From: Marinococcus halotolerans DSM 16375
GTDB lineage: Bacteria; Bacillota; Bacilli; Bacillales; Marinococcaceae
Assembly: GCF_000420725.1 (NCBI RefSeq)
Contig: NZ_ATVM01000006.1
Coordinates: 1-64,000 of the forward strand
Direction of reading: 5' to 3'
Length of the DNA: 64,000 nt
The notes beneath the pieces were generated by a model that was not told the DNA's origin, ran no database searches, and worked only from the letters and a program-made list of their open reading frames with translations. Shown piece after piece: positions 15,826 to 22,238 of this stretch (positions are counted from its first letter, which is position 1; every line of letters starts with the position of its first letter). The position numbers and the translations under genes were made by a program.

Positions 15826-16893
15826 ATGAATACATATACGGTTGCATCAATTGCTGGAGATGGAATAGGTAAAGAGGTAGTACCGGCTGCCTGGAGAGTA
15901 CTAAAAACGCTTGAGAGGGTGCAGGGAGACTTCGAACTTCGTGTCACAGACTTTCCCTGGAGCTGTGATTATTACCTTGAGCATGGCAGAATGATGCCGG
16001 AGGATGGTTTAGAGCAGCTTGAAGCCTTCGATGCCGTGTTTTTAGGTGCGGTTGGGCACCCGGACCTCGTGCCGGACCATGTTTCTCTGTGGGGACTTTT
16101 AATTAATATACGCCGCGGCTTTGAGCAGCAGATCAATGTTCGTCCTTCCCGCCAGTTTGAAGGGCTTGCTTCTCCGCTCGCCAATCCAAATCAGTTTAAT
16201 CTGATGGTGGTCAGAGAAAACAGTGAGGGGGAATACAGCGAAGTCGGCGGCCGGATGTACAGCGGGGAGAACGAAATTGCGATTCAAAACAACGTATTTT
16301 CCAAAAGGGCAGTAAAAGCAGTCATGGAGTATGCTTTTAAGCTGGCAAAAGATCGCAGCGGTCATGTGACCTCTGCTACGAAATCTAACGGAATCGTCTT
16401 TTCCATGCCATTTTGGGATGAAGTGTTTAACGAGGTAAAGAAAGATTATCCTAATATAGAGACCAGGGCAGAACACATTGATGCTCTGGCGGCAGCCTTT
16501 GTTACTAAACCAGAAACCATGGATGTCGTCGTCGGCAGCAACTTATTCGGAGATATTCTGACAGATATCGGCGCGGCTTTGATGGGAAGCATCGGTATTG
16601 CACCGGCCGCCAATATTAATATAAATGGAAAATATCCATCCATGTTTGAGCCAGTGCACGGCTCTGCCCCGGATATTGAAGGCCAGGGACTGGCCAATCC
16701 GATCGGCCAGCTGTGGACAGCTCAAATGATGCTTGAGCATCTCGGAGAAAGTACGGCAGCGCAGACACTAATGAACGCTATTGAATATGTCATCAAACAG
16801 GGAACGGTCACGAAAGACCTTGGAGGCGATGCTTCTACTGAAGACGTAGTGAATGCAGTGGAAGAATACTTAACATCTGAAAACATAAAATAG
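15826..16893 (+). CDS. Tartrate/D-malate dehydrogenase (isopropylmalate-dehydrogenase family)
   Basis: This 355-residue protein belongs to the beta-decarboxylating dehydrogenases. It opens VASIAGDGIGKEVVPAAW and contains the substrate-binding INVRPSRQ, VVRENSEGEYSEVGG, SATKSNGIVF, and the metal site VVVGSNLFGDILTDIGAAL with the nucleotide motif EPVHGSAPDIEGQGLANP. Differences from LeuB and the WGLLINIRR stretch fit the tartrate dehydrogenase/DmlA group, including B. subtilis YcsA. It would oxidise D-malate or tartrate with NAD+ and divalent metal. AAGGAG lies before the ATG. It stands alone, with its own terminator. Confidence 0.85.
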   Translation: MNTYTVASIAGDGIGKEVVPAAWRVLKTLERVQGDFELRVTDFPWSCDYYLEHGRMMPEDGLEQLEAFDAVFLGAVGHPDLVPDHVSLWGLLINIRRGFEQQINVRPSRQFEGLASPLANPNQFNLMVVRENSEGEYSEVGGRMYSGENEIAIQNNVFSKRAVKAVMEYAFKLAKDRSGHVTSATKSNGIVFSMPFWDEVFNEVKKDYPNIETRAEHIDALAAAFVTKPETMDVVVGSNLFGDILTDIGAALMGSIGIAPAANININGKYPSMFEPVHGSAPDIEGQGLANPIGQLWTAQMMLEHLGESTAAQTLMNAIEYVIKQGTVTKDLGGDASTEDVVNAVEEYLTSENIK

Positions 16894-16945
16894 GAACTAA
16901 CTAATAGGTATTTAATAATAAATACGACGCTCACCCGCAGCTTGT

Positions 16946-16979
16946 AAATCGTGAAACTCCTTGATAGTTAACGATTTTT
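16946..16979 (+). terminator. Probable terminator after the tartrate dehydrogenase gene
   Basis: AAATCGT (16946-16952) pairs with ACGATTT (16971-16977), with AAC/GTT pairing inside, and it ends in T residues. Confidence 0.55.
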
Positions 16980-17059
16980 GATACTGAAGAAGTGATTAAT
17001 TTCCATTTTATGATTATTATGCTCAATGTTACAGTTTTAATACAAATGTAGTGAGTATA

Positions 17060-17088
17060 TTGTCTGTACCCCCTGGCACTTATATACT
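17060..17088 (+). promoter_or_regulatory. Sigma-A-like promoter of the NlpC/P60 gene
   Basis: TTGTCT (17060-17065) and TATACT (17083-17088) are separated by exactly 17 bp. Transcription would start near 17095, leaving a leader of about 117 nt. Confidence 0.6.
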
Positions 17089-17094
17089 ACTTTA

Positions 17095-17211
17095 TACACA
17101 ACAGTAGAGTCAGACATCGCAGCACATGATCAAATAGGGGGTGGATTCGCCGGGGTTTTTCGCATTACGCTTATTCAGCGCAGCGGTGCCAGAAGCTTAG
17201 GGCGAACGTGT
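17095..17211 (+). promoter_or_regulatory. Structured 5' leader of unknown class
   Basis: TTCGCC (17146-17151) can pair with GGCGAA (17201-17206) just before the start codon, enclosing a smaller CGCT/AGCG hairpin. Only a weak ribosome binding site (TAGGGC) is visible, and it sits in this stem. I do not recognise a known riboswitch class. Confidence 0.4.
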
Positions 17212-18450
17212 ATGAAAAAATATGCATATCCAGCAGCGATTGTTGCTGCGGCAACAGTAGTTTTTGCAGCGCCGGCTGCAGCAGATGCTGCGTTAGGCGA
17301 TCAAACACTACGTCAGGGCTCGAAGGGTTCGGAAGTTAAAGAACTGCAGGACTGGTTAAAGGGGAACGGCTATCATAACGGAGCAGTGGACGGAATATAT
17401 GGACCGGCCACCGCGGGATCCGTGCAGGCCTTTCAGCGTTCAGCGGGTATTACCTCGGATGGTATAGCCGGGTCGAACACATTTTCCAAAATGAGTTTAA
17501 ACCAAAAACAAGCTTCACCCGAAAAAAGCTCTAAAGCTTCTGACAGCTCCACCAGCTCGTCTTCAAGTGTATTAAAGGCAGGTGCTTCGGGCAGCGATGT
17601 CCGGGATCTCCAGGCAAAGCTGAAAAGCAAAGGATTCCATACCGGATCGCTTGACGGAGAATTTGGCCCGGTCACGAAGTCTTCAGTTATTGCGTTTCAA
17701 AAAGCAGTGGGAATCGGTGTTGACGGTGTGGCAGGCCCGAATACATTTAAAGCGTTAAGCAACTTTAAATCATCCTCAGGCAGTACGAATGATTCAAACC
17801 CTGCCAAGTCGGATACTTCCTCTTCGGAAACCGGAACCAAAACGCTCCGGCAGGGAGATACGGGCAATAGTGTGAAAAGCATGCAGCAGACGCTTAAAAG
17901 CAAAGGATTCCTTTCAGGAGCAGTCGACGGCCAGTTCGGTCCGCAGACAGCAGGGGCAGTGAAGGCCCTGCAGCGGGCAGCTGGTTTGAGCACTGATGGG
18001 ATCGTCGGTCCTAATACATGGAAAGCATTAAGCGATTCTTCTGTGAAAAATGGAACCAGCTCCTCTCCGGAAAAAGTCAGCTCAGGATCTTCAGGAAGTG
18101 TATCAGGGCTGATAAGTACAGCGAAGCAGTTTATAGGTGTTCCGTATGTATGGGGAGGCACGACGACGAGAGGATTCGACTGCAGCGGATTCACCCAGTA
18201 TGTATACAAGCAAAACGGCACAAGTCTTCCACGTACGGTGGCCCAGCAGTATGCTGCAAGTAAAAAGGTATCTAGCCCGCAGGTGGGGGATATGGTGTTT
18301 TTCACCACCTACAAGGCGGGAGCATCGCATAACGGAATATACATTGGAAACAACCAGTTTATTCACGCAGGATCCTCAACAGGCGTTACTATTAGCAGCA
18401 TGAGTAATCCATACTGGGCTCCGCGCTACATAGGGGCCGGAAGCTTCTGA
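17212..18450 (+). CDS. Secreted NlpC/P60 cell-wall endopeptidase with three peptidoglycan-binding repeats
   Basis: This 412-residue protein has an N-terminal signal peptide (to about residue 26, ending ADAA). Three PG_binding_1 repeats follow at about 33-95, 120-182 and 208-272, each with the DG...FGP/YGP...FQ...G..DG pattern, separated by Ser-rich linkers. An NlpC/P60 domain occupies about 298-412. Catalytic residues are C324 (GFDCSGF) and H373 (SHNGIYIG), with a third polar residue near HAGSS. Such enzymes cut the D-Glu to diaminopimelate bond in peptidoglycan during growth. The gene has a 117-nt structured leader. A small protein with one matching repeat is encoded next. Confidence 0.92.
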   Translation: MKKYAYPAAIVAAATVVFAAPAAADAALGDQTLRQGSKGSEVKELQDWLKGNGYHNGAVDGIYGPATAGSVQAFQRSAGITSDGIAGSNTFSKMSLNQKQASPEKSSKASDSSTSSSSSVLKAGASGSDVRDLQAKLKSKGFHTGSLDGEFGPVTKSSVIAFQKAVGIGVDGVAGPNTFKALSNFKSSSGSTNDSNPAKSDTSSSETGTKTLRQGDTGNSVKSMQQTLKSKGFLSGAVDGQFGPQTAGAVKALQRAAGLSTDGIVGPNTWKALSDSSVKNGTSSSPEKVSSGSSGSVSGLISTAKQFIGVPYVWGGTTTRGFDCSGFTQYVYKQNGTSLPRTVAQQYAASKKVSSPQVGDMVFFTTYKAGASHNGIYIGNNQFIHAGSSTGVTISSMSNPYWAPRYIGAGSF

Positions 18451-18460
18451 CTTATACTTA

Positions 18461-18496
18461 GAGGCCGCCGTTCAGCAGAAACGGCGGCCTCTTATT
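18461..18496 (+). terminator. Intrinsic terminator after the NlpC/P60 gene
   Basis: Perfect 12-bp arms at 18461-18472 and 18480-18491 (GAGGCCGCCGTT) are followed by TTATT. Confidence 0.85.
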
Positions 18497-18638
18497 CAGG
18501 ATTGCAGAAAAAGTTTATAAAATTACACGTATGAACAGGGAGTTACGTATTGTTTACAACTCTGTAATAGCCATTGTTCTGCCCATGCCCGGTGCTTACA
18601 ATAAAAGAGCATCAACAGATAGAAAGCGTGGGATTGCA

Positions 18639-18917
18639 ATGAAAAGAAGAATGTCAGCGTTCATGCTCGCTGTTTTATTATTATTTGTGCCTGCCGATGC
18701 CGATGCCGCTTTAGGTAGTGAAACCCTGCATCCGGGAGACCGCGGAGAAGATGTGGAAGAGCTTCAGGAAGCCCTCCAGCAGGAAGGATTTCACAGCGGG
18801 AAAACGGACGGGGTTTACGGTTCAGTCACCACCTCATCGGTGAAAGCTTTCCAGAAGTATGAAGGATTAACAACAGATGGTGTGGCCGGAGAGGCGACCC
18901 TTGGAAAGCTTTCCTGA
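18639..18917 (+). CDS. Small secreted protein with one peptidoglycan-binding domain
   Basis: This 92-residue protein has a signal peptide (about 1-23, ending ADADA) and one PG_binding_1 domain. The sequence just after cleavage (ALGSETLHPGDRGEDVEELQ) closely resembles the first repeat of the upstream NlpC/P60 protein (ALGDQTLRQGSKGSEVKELQ), so it looks like a partial duplication that lost the catalytic domain. It may bind the wall non-catalytically, possibly as a competitor or cofactor of the larger enzyme. The ATG at 18639 is preferred because it begins a proper signal peptide; the frame is open back to 18531. The ribosome binding site is weak. Confidence 0.78.
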   Translation: MKRRMSAFMLAVLLLFVPADADAALGSETLHPGDRGEDVEELQEALQQEGFHSGKTDGVYGSVTTSSVKAFQKYEGLTTDGVAGEATLGKLS

Positions 18918-18921
18918 TAAA

Positions 18922-18958
18922 AAAAGAAGCTGAAGCCAACGTAGCTTCAGCTTCTTTT
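18922..18958. terminator. Bidirectional terminator
   Basis: Arms 18922-18936 and 18943-18957 are a perfect 15-bp inverted repeat with A residues before and T residues after, between convergent genes. Confidence 0.88.
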
Positions 18959-18963
18959 CTGTT

Positions 18964-19905
18964 TTAGGAAAAAATGCTGCTGATTTGCTCTACTTCTTCT
19001 TTCGTCAGTTCCACTTCGGAGGTTTTCAGGTTATTAACCACTTGATCGGAGCTTTTGGCTCCAGGAATCAAAACGTCTACCGAAGGCTGATGCAGATACC
19101 AGGCGAGAACGACGTGAGCTGTTTCTTCACCTTTACGTTCCGCGATTTTTTTCACTTCGTTTACTTTGCGGAGATTTTCTTTAAATGTCTCTCCCTGAAA
19201 ATTAGGCTTTTGGGCACGGATATCGTTAAATGTAGTATTTTCATCGTATTTTCCGGCTAAGAGGCCAGACTCAAGTGGAAAATAAGGTACGAAGGTAATG
19301 TTGTTTTCTGCAGTGTATGGAAGAATGTCTTTTTCCACTTCGCGGTTCAACAGATTATATTCAGACTGCACTACGTCCACATATCCATTCTTGTTTGCTT
19401 CCTTCAACTGATCCAGAGTGAAATTCGATACGCCGATAGAGCGGATTTTTCCGGCTTCCTTCATTTCCTGCAGGGCGCCGACTGCTTCATCCTTCGGCGT
19501 GTCTTCATCCGGGAAATGAATATAAAATAAATCAATATAGTCCGTTTGCAGGCGGTGGAGTGCGTCATCTACGGACTGTTTTAAAAATTCCGGAGAGTTG
19601 TCCATAACAGTGTCGCCGTTGTCGAGAAATTTATGGGCTGCTTTTGTAGCGATAACAACCTGTTCACGGGCATTTTTTTCTTTTACTACTTCACCGACGA
19701 GTTCTTCGGAACGGCGCGGTCCGTAAATAAACGCTGTATCCAACAGGTCCACACCGTTATCGATGGCAGTGGCGGTTAACGCTTTTCCCTGCTCTTCATC
19801 GAGCATGTCGGGATAAATATTATGTCCGCCCACTGCGTTGGTTCCAAGTCCAAGAGGATTTACAGTGACTTCAGATTTTCCAAGTGTTACACGATTCATT
19901 GCCAT
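18964..19905 (-). CDS. Aldo/keto reductase
   Basis: This 313-residue protein is an NADPH-dependent aldo/keto reductase of the YhdN/IolS type. The tetrad regions are visible: [20 protein letters not shown] gives the Asp and Tyr, [10 protein letters not shown] the Lys, and [12 protein letters not shown] the His. SIGVSNF and the C-terminal [14 protein letters not shown] form the cofactor pocket. It reduces aldehydes or ketones; the substrate is unknown. The start at 19905 follows AAAGGAGTGA. The divergent intergenic region contains a perfect 13-bp inverted repeat. Confidence 0.85.
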   Translation of the reverse strand: MAMNRVTLGKSEVTVNPLGLGTNAVGGHNIYPDMLDEEQGKALTATAIDNGVDLLDTAFIYGPRRSEELVGEVVKEKNAREQVVIATKAAHKFLDNGDTVMDNSPEFLKQSVDDALHRLQTDYIDLFYIHFPDEDTPKDEAVGALQEMKEAGKIRSIGVSNFTLDQLKEANKNGYVDVVQSEYNLLNREVEKDILPYTAENNITFVPYFPLESGLLAGKYDENTTFNDIRAQKPNFQGETFKENLRKVNEVKKIAERKGEETAHVVLAWYLHQPSVDVLIPGAKSSDQVVNNLKTSEVELTKEEVEQISSIFS

Positions 19906-19933
19906 ATAAACGTCACTCCTTTGTAATTTCAGC

Positions 19934-19997
19934 ACACTTATTCATATTTCACCTGTAACCAGAAGCTAAACATTTTTTGGTTCGTATGAATAAGTGT
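19934..19997. repeat. 13-bp inverted repeat in a divergent promoter region
   Basis: ACACTTATTCATA (19934-19946) is the exact reverse complement of TATGAATAAGTGT (19985-19997), 38 bp apart, between the aldo/keto reductase and the YtxH-like gene. It could be paired regulator sites. Confidence 0.6.
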
Positions 19998-20017
19998 ACA
20001 ATTTCGCAGAAATTCAC

Positions 20018-20043
20018 GTTTACTAAAGAAAAGATAAAGGTAA
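20018..20043 (+). promoter_or_regulatory. Sigma-B-like promoter of the YtxH-like gene
   Basis: GTTTAC (20018-20023), a 14-bp spacer and AGGTAA (20038-20043) match the B. subtilis sigma-B consensus GTTTAA-N13-15-GGGWAW at 5 of 6 positions in each box. It lies about 52 bp before the start codon. Confidence 0.5.
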
Positions 20044-20095
20044 GGAATAGATAGGTTCTATTACGAAGGATACTGAGAATAAAGGGGAGAAACAT

Positions 20096-20671
20096 ATGCC
20101 AGAACAGCAAAACAGTAAATTACCAATTATTATAGCTTCTGTAATCATTGCAGGTATTGGGGCAGTATTTCTAAATCGTTCAGCGCGTGACACGGTGAAG
20201 GAAAAGTCTTCAGAAGCAAAAGAAACTGCCAGTCAGTATAAGGAAAACGCCAAAAACAGCGACGCAGTGAATAAGGATGACTTCATGGAACGTATCCAGA
20301 ACGCTACAGAGCTGGCCAAAACCATTGGTACCCAGCTTCAGGATGTATACAATAATTACGGCAAAGATCTAATCGCCCAGGTTCAAAAAGTGAAGGACGA
20401 CTCAGAAGAAGTGGTGTCAACGGCGAAGGAAGCCGGTGAAGAACTGAAAGGCGTAGGCGACACGGCTAAAGATGCCGGGGAAGAATTAAAAGAAGCCGGC
20501 AGCCAGGTAAAAGAAGCCAAAGATGAGGTTGCTGGTTCTGACGACGATGATACTAAAACAAAAGAGTATCAGAGCGCTACCGATGCTTCGAAGTACAGCG
20601 ACAGCGATCTTCCAACGATCGGTTCCACTGGAAACATGGATGAAGACATTAACAAATCGGCAAGAGAATAA
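20096..20671 (+). CDS. YtxH-like, LEA-like membrane-anchored stress protein
   Basis: This 191-residue protein has one hydrophobic segment near the N-terminus (about 9-26, LPIIIASVIIAGIGAVFLN). The rest is a charged, Ala/Glu/Lys-rich amphipathic helix with repeated units (TAKEAGEELKGVGD, TAKDAGEELKEAGS), ending in a disordered acidic tail. This resembles YtxH-type general stress proteins and group 3 LEA repeats. It is expected to be membrane anchored with a helical or disordered cytoplasmic part. A sigma-B-like promoter precedes it, in keeping with the ytxGHJ operon of B. subtilis. Its molecular function is unknown. Confidence 0.75.
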   Translation: MPEQQNSKLPIIIASVIIAGIGAVFLNRSARDTVKEKSSEAKETASQYKENAKNSDAVNKDDFMERIQNATELAKTIGTQLQDVYNNYGKDLIAQVQKVKDDSEEVVSTAKEAGEELKGVGDTAKDAGEELKEAGSQVKEAKDEVAGSDDDDTKTKEYQSATDASKYSDSDLPTIGSTGNMDEDINKSARE

Positions 20672-20678
20672 TGCCCGG

Positions 20679-20707
20679 GCTCCGAAGATTTCCTTCGGAG
20701 TCTTTTT
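20679..20707 (+). terminator. Intrinsic terminator after the YtxH-like gene
   Basis: CTCCGAAG (20680-20687) pairs with CTTCGGAG (20693-20700), followed by TCTTTTT. Confidence 0.85.
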
Positions 20708-20724
20708 ATATGCAGATGGAAGTA

Positions 20725-20753
20725 TTGAAACACTAATTGAATATGTTTATAAT
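20725..20753 (+). promoter_or_regulatory. Strong sigma-A promoter of the aldolase operon
   Basis: TTGAAA (20725-20730) and a perfect TATAAT (20748-20753) are separated by exactly 17 bp. Transcription would start near 20760. Confidence 0.8.
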
Positions 20754-20754
20754 A

Positions 20755-20770
20755 AGTTAAGCGCTTAACT
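20755..20770. promoter_or_regulatory. Palindromic operator at the aldolase promoter start site
   Basis: AGTTAAGCGCTTAACT is a perfect 16-bp palindrome covering the predicted +1. The AAGCGCTT core is typical of LacI/GalR-family operators. A bound repressor would block initiation. Confidence 0.65.
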
Positions 20771-20787
20771 AGTTTTTTGTTTAATTT

Positions 20788-20801
20788 TGAAAGCGATATC
20801 A
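20788..20801 (+). promoter_or_regulatory. cre site downstream of the aldolase promoter
   Basis: TGAAAGCGATATCA fits the cre consensus TGWNANCGNTNWCA fully. At about +28 it would act as a CcpA roadblock. Confidence 0.7.
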
Positions 20802-20839
20802 AACATGCGATAAGTACACGCGGAGGAGTGAAGAGGCCA

Positions 20840-21706
20840 ATGGGTTTAGTGCCGATGAAAACAATATTATCACAGGCGGAGGAAGGGAATTATGGAGTTG
20901 GATCATTTAGCGTAGCTAATATGGAAATGGTAATGGGAGCTGTGCAGGCAGCGGAAGAGCTGCAGTCTCCGCTGATTCTGCAGGTGGCTGAGGTGCGTCT
21001 GAACCATTCGCCGCTGCATCTGCTTGGCCCACTGATGGTGGCAGCTGCCAGAAAGTCGGACGTGCCGGTAGCAGTGCATCTTGATCACGGAATGAGTACA
21101 CCGGTCATTGAACAGGCCCTCGAGATTGGTTTCAGCTCTGTCATGTACGACGGCTCTCATCACGAGCTGGAAACAAATATTGAAAATACGGCCAGAATTG
21201 TTCAAAGGGCTGAAAAATACGGTGCCACTGTGGAGGCTGAAATAGGCAGAGTGGGTGGAAGCGAAGATGGTTCCGAGAATATCGAAATGCAGCTGACAAG
21301 TGTGGGGGACGCAGAGCGGATGGAAAAGGAAACTGGTCTGGATGCGCTTGCAGTAGCTATAGGAAATGCGCACGGCATGTACAAAGGCGAGCCGGACATC
21401 AGAGTGGACCGTCTGCGGGAAATTAAGGCCTGCACATCAGTCCCGCTTGTGCTGCACGGGGGTTCGGGGATCAGTGAAAGGGTGTTTCAGCAGTGTATCG
21501 GGGCCGGAGTGCGGAAGATCAATGTAGCGACATCGACATTTAATCAGGTGACAGAGCAGGTAAACGACACATTCGCCTCGAAGGGAGCTTATCAAAACTA
21601 TTTTGATCTGCACCAGGATGAAGTGAAGGGAGCGAGGGCGAACGTTTTAAAGCATATGAATATTTTTGGCAGCGCAGGCAAAGCTTCTGAAGTCAAAATG
21701 AAATGA
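20840..21706 (+). CDS. Class II (zinc) fructose/tagatose-bisphosphate-type aldolase
   Basis: This 288-residue protein is a class II ketose-bisphosphate aldolase. Zinc and substrate motifs are VAVHLDHGMS, SVMYDGSHHELETNI, ATVEAEIGRVGGSED, AIGNAHGMYKGEP, PLVLHGGSG and KINVATS. The family reversibly cleaves sugar phosphates into dihydroxyacetone phosphate and an aldehyde. It begins MGLVPMKTILSQA as family members do, so the ATG at 20840 is used; AAGAGG and a more distant GGAGGAG lie upstream. It is the first gene after a regulated promoter and is followed after 22 bp by a tautomerase, which suggests an inducible catabolic pathway rather than glycolysis. Confidence 0.87.
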   Translation: MGLVPMKTILSQAEEGNYGVGSFSVANMEMVMGAVQAAEELQSPLILQVAEVRLNHSPLHLLGPLMVAAARKSDVPVAVHLDHGMSTPVIEQALEIGFSSVMYDGSHHELETNIENTARIVQRAEKYGATVEAEIGRVGGSEDGSENIEMQLTSVGDAERMEKETGLDALAVAIGNAHGMYKGEPDIRVDRLREIKACTSVPLVLHGGSGISERVFQQCIGAGVRKINVATSTFNQVTEQVNDTFASKGAYQNYFDLHQDEVKGARANVLKHMNIFGSAGKASEVKMK

Positions 21707-21728
21707 AATTCCCTAAAGGAGGGGTAAG

Positions 21729-22118
21729 ATGCCTTTAATACGGATTGATGTTATCGAGGGGCGCACGGAAGAGGAGTTAAAGCTGCTCGCAGACGCTGTG
21801 CATGACGCAGTGGTTGAAAGCTTTGAAGTTCCGGCCAGGGACCGCTATCAGACAATTACTCAGCATAAGCCGTATGAAATGTATATCGAAGACACCGGGC
21901 TCGGCTTTGAACGGACGAATAATGTTGTGGTTATCCAGGTGATCAGTAAAACACGTACAGCAGAACAGAAAAAACAGCTGTATCAAAAAATTGCCGGACA
22001 CCTGCAAAGCCGCTGTTATATCGATCCGGCAGACGTGATGGTGTCGATTACTGAAAATACAGAAGCAGATTGGAGCTTCGGACTGGGAGAAGCCCAGTTT
22101 TTAAACGGGAAGCTGTGA
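21729..22118 (+). CDS. Tautomerase-superfamily protein
   Basis: This 129-residue protein begins [41 protein letters not shown], as in the larger Tautomerase_2-type members of the 4-oxalocrotonate tautomerase superfamily. Pro2 becomes the N-terminal catalytic base after methionine removal. It should interconvert keto and enol forms of an oxo-acid. AAAGGAGGGG precedes the ATG. Its place after an aldolase and before a glycolate-oxidase pair suggests it handles an intermediate of the same route. A terminator-like hairpin directly follows. Confidence 0.8.
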   Translation: MPLIRIDVIEGRTEEELKLLADAVHDAVVESFEVPARDRYQTITQHKPYEMYIEDTGLGFERTNNVVVIQVISKTRTAEQKKQLYQKIAGHLQSRCYIDPADVMVSITENTEADWSFGLGEAQFLNGKL

Positions 22119-22157
22119 AGGCTGGAGGCTGTCTGCGGGCAGCTCCGGCCTTCTTTT
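22117..22157 (+). terminator. Internal terminator between the tautomerase gene and glcD
   Basis: GAAGGC-T-GGAGGCTG (22117-22131) pairs with CAGCTCCGGCCTTC (22140-22153) with one mismatch and one bulge, followed by TTTT. Confidence 0.65.
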
Positions 22158-22166
22158 GCCAGAATA

Positions 22167-22195
22167 TTGCATTCATTCGGGTGGGGGAGTACGAT
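22167..22195 (+). promoter_or_regulatory. Candidate sigma-A promoter of glcD-glcF
   Basis: TTGCAT (22167-22172) and TACGAT (22190-22195) are separated by 17 bp. It lies directly after the internal terminator, so glcDF may be transcribed separately. Confidence 0.5.
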
Positions 22196-22238
22196 AATGA
22201 TAAGTTGTTAAAGAGAAGGGAGAAAGGAGCTGCTTTCA

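Larger units (their letters stand above)
16894..17211 (+). other. Intergenic region with terminator, promoter and structured leader
   Basis: These 318 bp hold no credible gene. They contain a weak terminator (16946-16979), a sigma-A-like promoter (17060-17088) and a leader of about 117 nt before the NlpC/P60 gene. Confidence 0.7.

Noticed and set aside
17095-17211. ydaO-type (c-di-AMP) riboswitch before the NlpC/P60 gene
   Set aside because: The location fits, but the conserved core segments of ydaO (including the 3' GACAGCTAAC-type segment) are absent. It is kept only as an unclassified structured leader.
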